A stretch of DNA of 38,200 nt from Flavobacterium sp. (GTDB taxonomy: Bacteria > Bacteroidota > Bacteroidia > Flavobacteriales > Flavobacteriaceae). A model generated the notes under the pieces. It saw only the letters and a list, made by a program, of their open reading frames with translations, searched no databases and was not told the origin of the DNA. Position numbers and translations under genes: made by a program. The stretch is from positions 1 to 38,200 of the forward strand of contig NZ_SEBR01000029.1 of NCBI RefSeq assembly GCF_004295795.1, written 5' to 3'. Position 1 is the stretch's first letter. Every line of letters begins with the position of its first letter. Of this stretch, positions 16,701-24,566 are shown piece by piece.

Positions 16701-16731
16701 ATCACAAACGAATTCGTCGATTACCGAATAA
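13720..16731 (+). CDS. Large exported tetratricopeptide-repeat protein
   Basis: The 1003-residue product has an N-terminal signal peptide (MRKRTRIAALLFFGGTAFVSA, then QK) and from about residue 30 to the end consists of helical repeats of the TPR type. Many units carry the hallmark Y-x-x-A and A-x-x-x-Y/F spacing (for example YYFEQGKYPQALQWFDKV, LGYAYYKQGDYQNAIAQF, AYFKLKEYDNAGDNFDKY). No enzymatic motif is visible. It is expected in the periplasm or on the inner side of the outer membrane as a scaffold. A beta-barrel gene follows after 61 bp with no promoter or terminator between, so the two are probably co-transcribed and may form one envelope complex. The function is unknown. Confidence 0.85.
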   Translation: MRKRTRIAALLFFGGTAFVSAQKTEIYTHELKDFDRAVELYKDNQYQSAQIIFDKVKDDSNNSNVKADCAYYSANCAIRLEQPNADEKMEAFVEDYPTSTKQNQAYIEVAHYYFEQGKYPQALQWFDKVDENSLSNDEREKFVFQKGYAFFSAGKKKEATDYFKQVLNSKEYGSQAKYYMGFLAYDADDYKEASKYFDEVSGEEKYKEKLSYFEADMNFKLGKFETAIKSGEKAMAKSNAIEKSELNKIIGESYFNLKQYDKAIPYLKEYRGKKGKWSNTDFYQLGYAYYKQGDYQNAIAQFNKIVGGNDSVAQNAYYHLGESYLKTDLKQQALNAFKNASEMQYDAKIAEDASLNYAKLSYEIGNSYQPVPDVLAGFLQKYPNNAGKAEVEGLLINSYITSKNYAGALELLEKNKTANREAYQKVTFYRGLELYQDGNYREALTMFNKSIAEPRNRHFTARATFWKAESEYTLDNFSDALLSFKQFDQFAEAKSTNEYKNYNYNLAYAYFKLKEYDNAGDNFDKYIAAHKDDKIRLNDAYLRLGDCRFVTAKYWPAMEAYNKAIDMKGVDADYAAFQKAISYGFVQRNDKKIEDLTKFISTFPKSQYRDDALFELGNVYVVEKKTDLANQTYDKLVSDYKNSSYAPKALLRQGLNYYNAENDTQALAKFKAIASDFPNTPEAKEAVATARIIYVDNGKVDEYATWVRTLGFVEITDAELEKDTYEAAEKQYQQNNTKAAISGFSGYVAKFPQGPNALKANFYLAQLYYKDGLMDNAASAYEAVVAKPRSEFTEQSLARLAEIYLKKTDAAKTTAVLKRLETEAEYPQNVTFAQANLMKTYYEQKDYPNAVIYADKVLANPKMDDKVKSDAQIIVARSAWNSGDEAKARTAYAKLQTIAKGELAAEALYYDAYFKNKDGKFEASNTVVQKLAKDYSGYKFFGAKGLLVMAKNFYGLKDSFQATYILESVIKNFTAYPEVVEEAKSELAKIKASESQTNSSITE

Positions 16732-16792
16732 GCCCAAAGCAATAGAAAGATTAGAAATGAGACGGAAGTGTCTGTCAAAATCTGAAATATAA

Positions 16793-18544
16793 ATGAAATT
16801 CAAAATCCAGAATATACTCGTATTGCTTTGCATCGGAACTGCTTCGACGGTTTTCGGACAAAAGAAAAACGAAGACATAGGAACCGAGGTCGTAAACGTC
16901 GTAAAACCTTACACGCCGACGATTTCGGACGCTTTCAAGGTCAAGGAAACGCCACAGCTCGAAGATTCTGTGACAACGAAAAAAGAAATCATCAAGTACA
17001 ACATTTTCTCTTTTCCGGTCGCCTCGACCTTTACGCCTTCAAAAGGACGTGCGGCCGCTGTCGACAAGACGCCGCGCCCGAGATTGTTCCAGAATTACGC
17101 GACTTTGGGCGTTGGGAATTACTTGAATCTGATAGGCGAATTGTATGTGGTCCAGGAAGTGGGCGACAACGGATTCGTGGGTGGTTCTTTCCGTCATTTC
17201 TCATCGCGGGGCGGAATCAAGGAAGCGGTTCTCGACGACAAATTCTCGAACACGGCACTCGATTTGACTTACGGAAGCAACGTCGACAATCTTTCGTTCA
17301 ACATCGACGCGGGTTACCAGCATCAAATCTACAATTGGTACGGCCTTTACGTGGACGAACCGTTTTTTGACACGAATTTGTTCAATTCCATCGATCCGCA
17401 GCAAACTTATCACAACGCTTACGTGGGCGGACGTCTCGAAATGACCGAAAGTTTTTTCAAAGGCGCGACCTTGAAATACAACCGATTTTGGGACGCTTAC
17501 GATTCGGCTGAAAACCGATTCATTTTCAAGCCGCAATTTGATTTTGACATTGCGGAAACTTCCGTAAAGACAGATCTTATAGTCGATTATGTCGGAGGCG
17601 AATTCGACAGACCTTATTTGGGTGGCGTGACCGATGCATCTTTGAAGTATGGATTCGCGAACTTCGGAATCCATCCGAGTTTTGTCGTGAACCGTGACGA
17701 GTGGACTGTGAACATTGGAGCGGCGGCGTTCTACAGCATGAATACCGAACAAAGCGAAGGCAAGTTTTTCGTCTATCCCGAAGTCACGGCCACGTTCAAG
17801 GTCGTAGGCGATCTTATGGTTTTATATTTGGGCGCAGAAGGCGGACTCGACCAAAATTCGTATCGCGATTTCACGAACGTCAACCCTTTTGTTTCCCCAA
17901 CTTTGGCGATCGCGCCGACCAACCGTCAATTCGAGTTTTACGGAGGTTTGAAAGGCAAATTGGCAAACAGCGTGAGTTACAACGTGCGCGGTTTTTTCAA
18001 AAGCGAAAAAGACAAAGCGATGTTCTTGCTTAACAGATTCCCGGCTGCGGACGGAAATCCTGATTTGGGCGGATACGAGTATGGGAACTCTTTCGGGCTT
18101 GTGTACGACAATGTGAAAACCATCGGAGGTTACGGGGAAATCATCGCCGATTTCTCGAAAAACGTTTCCCTCGGATTGAACGCTACATTCCAGACGTACG
18201 ACACGGAATTTTCAGAAGAAGCCTGGAACTTGCCGCAAGTCAGGGTAGGAGCGAACCTCGACGTCGACATTACCAAAAAATGGTACGCCGGAGCCGATGT
18301 TTTCTACGTCGGAGAGAGAAAAGACGTTTTGAATTTCACCGAAGTCCTGGGCGGAACTACCGAAATCGCAACGCTGAAAGGGTATTTCGACGCGAACGCC
18401 CACGTAGGTTACCAACACAACGAACGCCTAAGCGGATTCCTCAAGCTGAACAACATCGCCAACCAGAAATACGAAAAGTGGCTGAACACGCCAGTTCAAG
18501 GCTTTCAGGTGATGCTTGGAGCGAACTACAAATTTGATTTCTAA
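16793..18544 (+). CDS. TonB-dependent-receptor-like outer membrane beta-barrel without a plug
   Basis: The 583-residue protein has a signal peptide ending near VFGQ (residue 22) and then alternating amphipathic strands rich in Gly, Tyr, Asn and Phe, ending in the aromatic FQVMLGANYKFDF typical of outer-membrane barrels. About 100 residues precede the barrel (EVVNVVKPYTPTISDAFKVK region), but the classical ~130-residue TonB plug is not recognisable. KLNNIANQKYEKW near the end is a strong TonB-receptor C-terminal motif. It lies 61 bp after the TPR gene and is followed by a hairpin terminator, giving a two-gene operon. Ligand and role are unknown. Confidence 0.78.
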   Translation: MKFKIQNILVLLCIGTASTVFGQKKNEDIGTEVVNVVKPYTPTISDAFKVKETPQLEDSVTTKKEIIKYNIFSFPVASTFTPSKGRAAAVDKTPRPRLFQNYATLGVGNYLNLIGELYVVQEVGDNGFVGGSFRHFSSRGGIKEAVLDDKFSNTALDLTYGSNVDNLSFNIDAGYQHQIYNWYGLYVDEPFFDTNLFNSIDPQQTYHNAYVGGRLEMTESFFKGATLKYNRFWDAYDSAENRFIFKPQFDFDIAETSVKTDLIVDYVGGEFDRPYLGGVTDASLKYGFANFGIHPSFVVNRDEWTVNIGAAAFYSMNTEQSEGKFFVYPEVTATFKVVGDLMVLYLGAEGGLDQNSYRDFTNVNPFVSPTLAIAPTNRQFEFYGGLKGKLANSVSYNVRGFFKSEKDKAMFLLNRFPAADGNPDLGGYEYGNSFGLVYDNVKTIGGYGEIIADFSKNVSLGLNATFQTYDTEFSEEAWNLPQVRVGANLDVDITKKWYAGADVFYVGERKDVLNFTEVLGGTTEIATLKGYFDANAHVGYQHNERLSGFLKLNNIANQKYEKWLNTPVQGFQVMLGANYKFDF

Positions 18545-18576
18545 AAGCCAAAAGCTTTTGTAAACAGTAATGATAT

Positions 18577-18610
18577 TGGGTCGGAAAGAATCGCTTTCCG
18601 GCCCATTTTT
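18577..18610 (+). terminator. Rho-independent terminator of the TPR-barrel operon
   Basis: A 12-bp stem (18577-18588 against 18594-18605, one G-T pair, loop AATCG) is followed by ATTTTT. It sits 33 bp after the barrel stop codon and just before the TTG start of the Gre-like gene. Confidence 0.8.
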
Positions 18611-18631
18611 CTTAAAAAACACCTTCCGGAA

Positions 18632-19081
18632 TTGGCACTTAAAGAAAAGATTTACGAACGGTATCAGCAACTTGTATTTGACAAGATCGACGCGTTTCGC
18701 GACATGATTTCCGCCTTGAGCGAAGACGCTCAAAACGACGCCAAGAGTTCGGCCGGCGACAAGCACGAGACGGCTTTGTCGATGATGCATCTGGAGCAGG
18801 AAAAACTCAATATCAAACTCGCCGAATGTCTCGACCAGAAAGCGGTTTTGGACAAGATCGATCCGAAAGCGAAGAATGACAAAATCGTGCTAGGCAGTTT
18901 GGTCGCCGCCAATAAGCTTCACTTGTTCATGAGCGCCGCACTTCCAAAAATCACCATCGACGGAATCAACGTTTTGGCTCTTTCGCCACAATCGCCTTTG
19001 GGCAGTGAGCTCATCGGGCGTGTCGTTGGGGATTCGGTGACTGTCAATTCAACTACTTTCCACATCGCTCAAGTACTTTAG
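18632..19081 (+). CDS. GreA/GreB-family transcript cleavage factor-like protein
   Basis: The 149-residue protein has an N-terminal coiled-coil half and a C-terminal half with SPLGSELIGRVVGDSVTVN, which resembles the FKBP-like C-terminal domain of GreA. The coiled-coil tip reads SAGDKHETA: Asp43 and Glu46 have the G-D-x-x-E spacing of the catalytic acid pair of GreA (Asp41/Glu44). It may therefore rescue backtracked RNA polymerase, or act as a Gre-like regulator such as Rnk/DksA. Close relatives in flavobacteria are, as I recall, often labelled 3-oxoacyl-ACP synthase, which the sequence does not support. The start is TTG at 18632; no in-frame ATG lies between the upstream terminator and here. 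Confidence 0.7.
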   Translation: MALKEKIYERYQQLVFDKIDAFRDMISALSEDAQNDAKSSAGDKHETALSMMHLEQEKLNIKLAECLDQKAVLDKIDPKAKNDKIVLGSLVAANKLHLFMSAALPKITIDGINVLALSPQSPLGSELIGRVVGDSVTVNSTTFHIAQVL

Positions 19082-19298
19082 CTTCGCCAAAAACCGAGTG
19101 ATTCGAAGGATAGATCGGAATTTTCGAAAGAAGGAGTAGACGTTGAGACGTCAGCCGAAAAGTACTTTGGCTTGCACATTTCAAGCCGAAAGACCGAAAT
19201 TTGCGCTCTCTGCTTTAAAAATGTCCGTAAAAAGATATTTTAAGTTAATAATTGAAACCGATTCGGCGGTTTTGGTTTTCCAATTGTAATCACATCCG

Positions 19299-19306
19299 CA
19301 TCTTTG
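19299..19306 (+). promoter_or_regulatory. Possible -7 box of asnB
   Basis: CATCTTTG matches TAnnTTTG at seven of eight positions, 35 nt before the asnB ATG. The preceding 200 bp (19082-19298) contain nothing else I recognise. Confidence 0.35.
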
Positions 19307-19341
19307 CCTTATCAGAATAAAACAAGATAAGTCAAAAGTTT

Positions 19342-20958
19342 ATGTGCGGAATAGTAGCCATCATCGGAAAAGGGAAAGACGAACAACTCGTCAAGCAATT
19401 GTCTAAAAGAATGTCGCATCGCGGACCCGATGAAAGCGATATTCACGTCACCGAAAAAGGCCATATCCTTAGTCACGAACGTTTGTCCATCATCGATCTT
19501 CACTCGGGCAAACAGCCAATCCAAGGTTGTACGACGGCTTGGATGGTTCACAACGGCGAGATCTACAACCATCAGGAATTGCGCGAAACGGTCTTGACAC
19601 ACCACACTTTTCGCAGCAAATCGGATTCGGAAGTCATCGTGCATCTTTACGAGGAATTCGGATACGATTTCCTTCACCATCTCGACGGCGATTTCGCTTT
19701 TGTCGTGATCGACGGGGACGATTTCATTGCCGGACGCGATCCGCTTGGCGTAAAACCGCTTTACTACGGATTGGACGAAAGAGGCCGTGTGTATTTCGCA
19801 TCCGAAATGAAACCGATCGCCGACCAGTGCAAGACTTTCTCGACTTTTCCTCCAGGACATTATTATACGCCAAAAACAGGTTTCGTAAAATACTACAAAC
19901 CCGAATACGAAGATTATACGAAGGCAGACAAATCGCTTGATATGGACGCTTTGCGCGAGTCACTTACACAAGCTGTCCAAAAACGCCTTATGAGCGATGT
20001 GCCGATTGGTGTTTTGCTTTCGGGCGGACTCGATTCCTCGCTCACGTCGTCGATCGCGGCACGCCTGTTGAAGGAAAAGGGTAAAGACTTGCATTCGTTT
20101 TCCATCGGACTCGATCCAAGCGCTCCAGATGCGGCGGCCGCGAGAAAAGTCGCCGATTTCCTCGGAACGAAACACCACGAAATCCACTTCACGATCGAGC
20201 AGGGAATCGAGATTCTCGACAAATTGATCTGGCATCTGGAAACTTACGACGTGACTTCGGTGCGCGCCAGTACGCCTATGTATTTCCTGTCCAAAGCGAT
20301 TACCGAACAAGGTATCAAAGTCGTTTTGTCGGGCGAAGGTGCAGACGAGATTTTCGGCGGATACCTGTATTTCAGGAACGCTCCGTCAGTTGTGGAATTC
20401 CAGAAAGAAACTATCGAACGCGTACAGAAACTGTTCACCGCAGATTTGCTTCGCGCCGACAAATCCACGATGGCGCACGGACTCGAGGCCCGCGTTCCAT
20501 TCCTTGACAAACAATTTCTCGACGTCGCCATGACAATCGAGGCTGGGCAGAAGCAGCCAAAGACCTATGACGGCGTTGAAAAGTATATCCTTCGAAAAGC
20601 TTTCGACACTCCGGATCAGCCGTATTTGCCGGCCGAAGTTTTGTGGAGACAGAAGGAACAATTTTCGGACGGAGTCGGTTACAACTGGATCGACACGTTG
20701 ATCGAATACTGTTCGTCCCAGGTTACGGACGAGCAAATGGAAGCCGCAGAAGAGCGTTTTCCATACAATACGCCAACTTCCAAGGAAGCGTATTTCTACC
20801 GCGATATTTTCCACAAGCATTATCCGCAATTGAGCGCGGCACAAACCGTGCGCAAATGGATCCCGAAATGGCAGGAAAACCAAGACCCGAGCGGTAGGGC
20901 GAACTCAGCCCACGTCAAAGCCGACGTGGACATCGCAAAACCGGGCATAGCAGTGTAG
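19342..20958 (+). CDS. asnB: Asparagine synthetase B, glutamine-hydrolysing
   Basis: The 538-residue cytoplasmic enzyme makes asparagine from aspartate, ATP and glutamine. The N-terminal class-II glutaminase domain starts MCGIVAIIG with the essential Cys2, and carries RMSHRGPDES and NGEIYNH. The synthetase domain has the PP-loop LLSGGLDSSL (SGGLDSS at 227-233) and GEGADEIFGGY, and later ARVPFLDK. Length and layout match AsnB of E. coli type. The start is fixed by the need for Cys at position 2. It has its own terminator 38 bp after the stop and appears monocistronic. Confidence 0.95.
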   Translation: MCGIVAIIGKGKDEQLVKQLSKRMSHRGPDESDIHVTEKGHILSHERLSIIDLHSGKQPIQGCTTAWMVHNGEIYNHQELRETVLTHHTFRSKSDSEVIVHLYEEFGYDFLHHLDGDFAFVVIDGDDFIAGRDPLGVKPLYYGLDERGRVYFASEMKPIADQCKTFSTFPPGHYYTPKTGFVKYYKPEYEDYTKADKSLDMDALRESLTQAVQKRLMSDVPIGVLLSGGLDSSLTSSIAARLLKEKGKDLHSFSIGLDPSAPDAAAARKVADFLGTKHHEIHFTIEQGIEILDKLIWHLETYDVTSVRASTPMYFLSKAITEQGIKVVLSGEGADEIFGGYLYFRNAPSVVEFQKETIERVQKLFTADLLRADKSTMAHGLEARVPFLDKQFLDVAMTIEAGQKQPKTYDGVEKYILRKAFDTPDQPYLPAEVLWRQKEQFSDGVGYNWIDTLIEYCSSQVTDEQMEAAEERFPYNTPTSKEAYFYRDIFHKHYPQLSAAQTVRKWIPKWQENQDPSGRANSAHVKADVDIAKPGIAV

Positions 20959-20996
20959 TTGTTTAGTTGGTTTGTTATATAGTTGTTTGTATTTTT

Positions 20997-21033
20997 AAAA
21001 CGCGAGGTAGTAGTTGGCCTCGCGTTTTTTTTT
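20997..21033 (+). terminator. Rho-independent terminator of asnB
   Basis: Stem AAAACGCGAGG against CCTCGCGTTTT with a 10-nt loop, followed by a run of nine or so T residues. Confidence 0.85.
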
Positions 21034-21044
21034 GTTTGATTTTT

Positions 21045-21160
21045 TCGGATTGGCGGGTTCTCGGATTCTCGGGATTCTCGGATTTCCGATTTTCAGATTT
21101 GAGGATGTGAACCTGTTAGGTTTTAGACCTGTCAGGTTTTAAAAGGTGACAGGTTTGTTT
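21045..21160. repeat. Degenerate TCGGATT and CCTGTTAGGTTTT repeats
   Basis: The segment holds tandem TCTCGGATT/TCTCGGGATT words (21058-21085), then AACCTGTTAGGTTTT, AGACCTGTCAGGTTTT and GTGACAGGTTT in series (21111-21155). The latter share the AGACCT-TAGGT vocabulary of the palindrome at 408-440. It fills the asnB-epimerase spacer; no gene is present. Confidence 0.6.
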
Positions 21161-21233
21161 TTAGCCTTTGCGGACAAAAAAGTCACGGCATCCGATTTTC
21201 AAACCAAAATCCTAACTTTCGGAAAAAAACAAA

Positions 21234-22271
21234 ATGCCGTTAACGCTTTCTTTCCAATTTCACGACCTTCCGCTGCGCCACAAATTCGAGATTTCACGGT
21301 ACAGCGTCACGATCCAGAAAACGGTTATCGCCATCGTTTCTGACGGACAAATTTCGGGTTACGGCGAAGCCACGGCAAATCCATACTACAATGCTACGCA
21401 GCAAAAACTTGGAAAGTCGATTTCAAAAGCGATCCCGATCATCGCTGGCGCGGATGGCGAACATCCCGAAAAACTTTGGCCAAAACTTGAATCGGCTATG
21501 TTTGACGACTACTTTGCACTTTGTGCCGTCGACGTGGCCTATTGGGATTATTACGCGAGAAAGCAAAACCGTACGCTTCGCAGTTTTTGGTCGAATGGTT
21601 CCGAATCGCTTCCGATGACTTCCTACACCATCGGAATCGCCTCAATCGACGAAATGAAGGCCAAAATCCTCGAATTCCCGTGGCCGATCTACAAAATCAA
21701 GCTGGGAACCCAAAACGATAGCGAAATCGTCGAGACGCTTCGCAAATGCACGGATTCGCTTTTCCGCATCGATGCGAACGCGGCATGGACTTGTGATCAG
21801 GCTGTCGGATACTCCAAAATCTTCAAGGATCTGAACGTCGAATTCATGGAACAGCCTCTGGCCGCGTCCGATAGCGACGGAATGAAGCGCCTCAAAGCCG
21901 AGTCGCGCTTGCCTTGTCTGGCTGACGAAAGCTGTCAACGCGAGCAAGATGTCCTGGCTTGCGCCGAACAGTTTCACGGCATCAACATCAAGCTGATGAA
22001 ATGCGGCGGAATCACGCCCGCGCTTCGCATGATAAAACGCGCCCGAGAACTCGATTTGTCGGTCATGGCCGGATGCATGACAGAGTCGACTTTCGGGATT
22101 TCGGCTTTGGTGCAACTCGCGCCTTTGCTTGACTTTATCGACGCCGACGGACCGCTTTTGCTCGCTTCGGATATTGCGTCGGGCGCGACCTTTGGCCAAG
22201 GTGAAATCCGCTTTGGCGAAAACGTTGGAACCGGCTCGAAACCCATCGCGTTTCAATTGACAAAATGTTGA
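21234..22271 (+). CDS. Dipeptide epimerase (L-Ala-D/L-Glu epimerase type), enolase superfamily
   Basis: The 345-residue enzyme belongs to the muconate-lactonizing branch of the enolase superfamily. The catalytic KxK pair is Lys154/Lys156 in IYKIKLG, metal ligands are Asp180 (RIDANAAW), Glu206 (FMEQPL) and Asp231 (LADESC), the second base is Lys253 in INIKLMKCGG, and FIDADGP (303-305) with CMTESTFG complete the dipeptide-epimerase pattern. It probably epimerises L-Ala-D-Glu released from murein, allowing its reuse. The best promoter candidate, TAACTTTC at 21213-21220, matches seven of eight positions but is very near the ATG. The next gene, gyrB, has its own promoter. Confidence 0.85.
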   Translation: MPLTLSFQFHDLPLRHKFEISRYSVTIQKTVIAIVSDGQISGYGEATANPYYNATQQKLGKSISKAIPIIAGADGEHPEKLWPKLESAMFDDYFALCAVDVAYWDYYARKQNRTLRSFWSNGSESLPMTSYTIGIASIDEMKAKILEFPWPIYKIKLGTQNDSEIVETLRKCTDSLFRIDANAAWTCDQAVGYSKIFKDLNVEFMEQPLAASDSDGMKRLKAESRLPCLADESCQREQDVLACAEQFHGINIKLMKCGGITPALRMIKRARELDLSVMAGCMTESTFGISALVQLAPLLDFIDADGPLLLASDIASGATFGQGEIRFGENVGTGSKPIAFQLTKC

Positions 22272-22324
22272 TAACTTCCACGGTTCAAATGCGCTCGGAT
22301 AGCCCAAAATCCTTGGTATTTGCT

Positions 22325-22332
22325 TATATTTG
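22325..22332 (+). promoter_or_regulatory. Bacteroidota -7 box of gyrB
   Basis: TATATTTG matches TAnnTTTG exactly, 42 nt before the gyrB ATG. No TTG was found at the optimal -33 spacing. Confidence 0.6.
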
Positions 22333-22374
22333 CGCGTAAGTCAAAAAACACACTTTTACACGAGAATTTTATAT

Positions 22375-24312
22375 ATGAGCGAAGAAGTTAAGAAGGACTA
22401 TTCTGCAGCCAGTATTCAGGCATTAGAAGGAATGGAGCACGTGAGAATGCGTCCTTCCATGTACATAGGTGACGTGGGTGTCCGCGGGTTGCACCATTTG
22501 GTTTATGAAGTCGTGGATAACTCGATTGACGAAGCCATGGGCGGGCACTGCGACACCATTTCGGTTGCCATCAACGAAGACGGTTCGGTTACCGTAGAAG
22601 ACAACGGACGCGGAATTCCGGTCGACATGCACGAGAAAGAAGGCGTTTCGGCCCTCGAAGTCGTCATGACCAAGATTGGAGCCGGAGGTAAGTTCGACAA
22701 AGATTCCTACAAGGTTTCGGGCGGTTTGCACGGAGTTGGGGTTTCTGTCGTGAACGCCTTGTCCGAACACATGAAATCAGAAGTTTTCCGCGACGGAAAA
22801 TCATACGAACAGGAATATGAAAGAGGAAAGTCGCTTTATCCGGTGAAACAAACCGGAACGGCCGACAAGCGAGGTACGCGCCAGACGTTTTGGCCAGATT
22901 CGCAAATCTTCCAGCAAACCACCGAGTTCTCTTACGACACGCTGGCCGCACGTATGCGCGAATTGGCGTATCTGAACAAAGGCGTTACCATCACTTTCAC
23001 AGACAAACGCGAAGTCGACGAAAAGGGCGAATTCCGCTCTGAAACTTTCTTTTCTACCGAAGGTCTTAAAGAATACATCCGTTACCTCGACGGCAACCGC
23101 GAGCCGATCATGGCCGGCGTTGTCAGCATGGAAAACGAGAAAGGCGAAATTCCGGTTGAGGTTGCGCTTATCTACAATACGAGTTACTCAGAGAACATTT
23201 TCTCTTATGTAAACAATATTAACACCCACGAAGGAGGAACGCACTTGCAGGGTTTCCGCATGGGATTGACGCGTACGCTTAAGAAGTATGCCGATGCTTC
23301 CGGATTGCTCGAAAAATTGAAGTTTGAAATTACGGGTGACGACTTCCGCGAAGGTTTGACGGCGATCATTTCGGTGAAAGTGGCCGAGCCTCAGTTCGAA
23401 GGACAGACGAAGACCAAATTGGGTAATCGCGAGGTTGTTTCCCCGGTTTCCCAGGCTGTTGCCGAAATGTTGGAAAACTATTTGGAGGAAAACCCGAACG
23501 ATGCGAAAATCATCGTGCAAAAAGTGATCTTGGCCGCTCAGGCACGTCACGCGGCCAAGAAAGCCCGTGAAATGGTGCAGCGAAAGTCTGTCATGGGAGG
23601 CGGTGGTCTTCCTGGTAAACTTTCGGATTGTTCGGAACAGGATCCGGAAAAATGCGAGATTTTCTTCGTCGAGGGAGATTCCGCGGGCGGAACGGCCAAA
23701 CAAGGACGCGACCGTGCATTCCAGGCGATCATGCCGCTTCGCGGTAAGATTTTGAACGTCGAGAAAGCCATGCACCACAAGGTTTTCGAAAACGAGGAAA
23801 TCCGGAACATCTTTACCGCTTTGGGCGTAACGGTCGGAACAGCCGAAGACAGCAAAGCCTTGAACCTCGAGAAACTGCGCTACCACAAGGTTATCATCAT
23901 GTGTGATGCCGATGTCGACGGTTCTCACATCGCCACTTTGATCCTTACGTTCTTCTTCAGGTTCATGAAAGAATTGATCGAGCAAGGACACGTTTATATC
24001 GCTGCTCCGCCTTTGTATTTGGTGAAAAAAGGCGCGAAAAAAGAGTACGCCTGGAACGACGACCAACGCGATCAGGCCAATGAAAGAATGGGCGGAGGCG
24101 GAAACGTACAACGCTATAAAGGTCTTGGTGAGATGAATGCCGAGCAGTTGTGGGAAACGACAATGGATCCGCAGAATCGCACGCTTCGCCTTATCGCCAT
24201 CGACAGTCTGGCAGAAGCCGACCGTGTTTTCTCAATGCTTATGGGTGACGAGGTTCCGCCTCGCCGTGAGTTTATCGAGAAGAACGCGGCCTATGCGAAG
24301 ATCGATGCTTAA
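22375..24312 (+). CDS. gyrB: DNA gyrase subunit B
   Basis: The 645-residue GyrB has the GHKL ATPase motifs EVVDNSIDEAMGG, VEDNGRGIPVDMH and GGLHGVGVSVVNALS, and the TOPRIM motifs EGDSAGGTAKQGRDR and IMCDADVDGSHI; near the C-terminus comes QRYKGLGEMNAEQLWETTMDP. With GyrA it introduces negative supercoils. The start RMRPSMYIGDVGVRGLHHLV and lack of insertions favour GyrB over ParE. The frame is open 15 codons upstream from a TTG, but the -7 box overlaps that codon, so the ATG at 22375 (MSEEVKKDYSA) is the start. A terminator follows directly. Confidence 0.95.
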   Translation: MSEEVKKDYSAASIQALEGMEHVRMRPSMYIGDVGVRGLHHLVYEVVDNSIDEAMGGHCDTISVAINEDGSVTVEDNGRGIPVDMHEKEGVSALEVVMTKIGAGGKFDKDSYKVSGGLHGVGVSVVNALSEHMKSEVFRDGKSYEQEYERGKSLYPVKQTGTADKRGTRQTFWPDSQIFQQTTEFSYDTLAARMRELAYLNKGVTITFTDKREVDEKGEFRSETFFSTEGLKEYIRYLDGNREPIMAGVVSMENEKGEIPVEVALIYNTSYSENIFSYVNNINTHEGGTHLQGFRMGLTRTLKKYADASGLLEKLKFEITGDDFREGLTAIISVKVAEPQFEGQTKTKLGNREVVSPVSQAVAEMLENYLEENPNDAKIIVQKVILAAQARHAAKKAREMVQRKSVMGGGGLPGKLSDCSEQDPEKCEIFFVEGDSAGGTAKQGRDRAFQAIMPLRGKILNVEKAMHHKVFENEEIRNIFTALGVTVGTAEDSKALNLEKLRYHKVIIMCDADVDGSHIATLILTFFFRFMKELIEQGHVYIAAPPLYLVKKGAKKEYAWNDDQRDQANERMGGGGNVQRYKGLGEMNAEQLWETTMDPQNRTLRLIAIDSLAEADRVFSMLMGDEVPPRREFIEKNAAYAKIDA

Positions 24313-24320
24313 ACTGTAAC

Positions 24321-24360
24321 GACCTGCAGGATTTCTTTATGATCTTGTAGGTCTTTTTTT
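24321..24360 (+). terminator. Rho-independent terminator of gyrB
   Basis: Stem GACCTGCAGGAT against ATCTTGTAGGTC (two G-T pairs, 9-nt loop) followed by seven or more T residues, starting 8 bp after the gyrB stop. Confidence 0.8.
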
Positions 24361-24399
24361 ATTCCGAACGTTCTTAAGAGTCGATTTGCGGCCCGGATT

Positions 24400-24515
24400 T
24401 GGTCGGAAAGCCCGCAAGTTTGGGAAAGCTGGTTTTTACCAGTTGCGGAAGCGACCAAAGGAAGCTCTTCGCAAGTGTATAAAAACCGCTTTGCAAAACG
24501 CGGACTTGCAGCCAA
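24400..24515. repeat. Hairpin element with GCTTCCTTTGGTCGC core (reverse)
   Basis: The gyrB-mdh spacer contains the palindrome CTGGTTTTTACCAG (24429-24442) and, on the minus strand, GCTTCCTTTGGTCGC (24465-24451) within a small stem TGCGAAGAG/CTTCCGCA. The same core occurs at 29465-29479 and 32847-32861 on the plus strand, each at the tip of a larger hairpin. Confidence 0.6.
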
Positions 24516-24566
24516 AAGCCGGAATTGTCCGCCATCAAATAAAAAATATCAATAAATACCAATCAA

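Noticed and set aside
22330..22374. TTG start of gyrB at 22330
   Set aside because: The codon overlaps the -7 box, so it would not be transcribed from that promoter; the ATG at 22375 matches GyrB N-termini.
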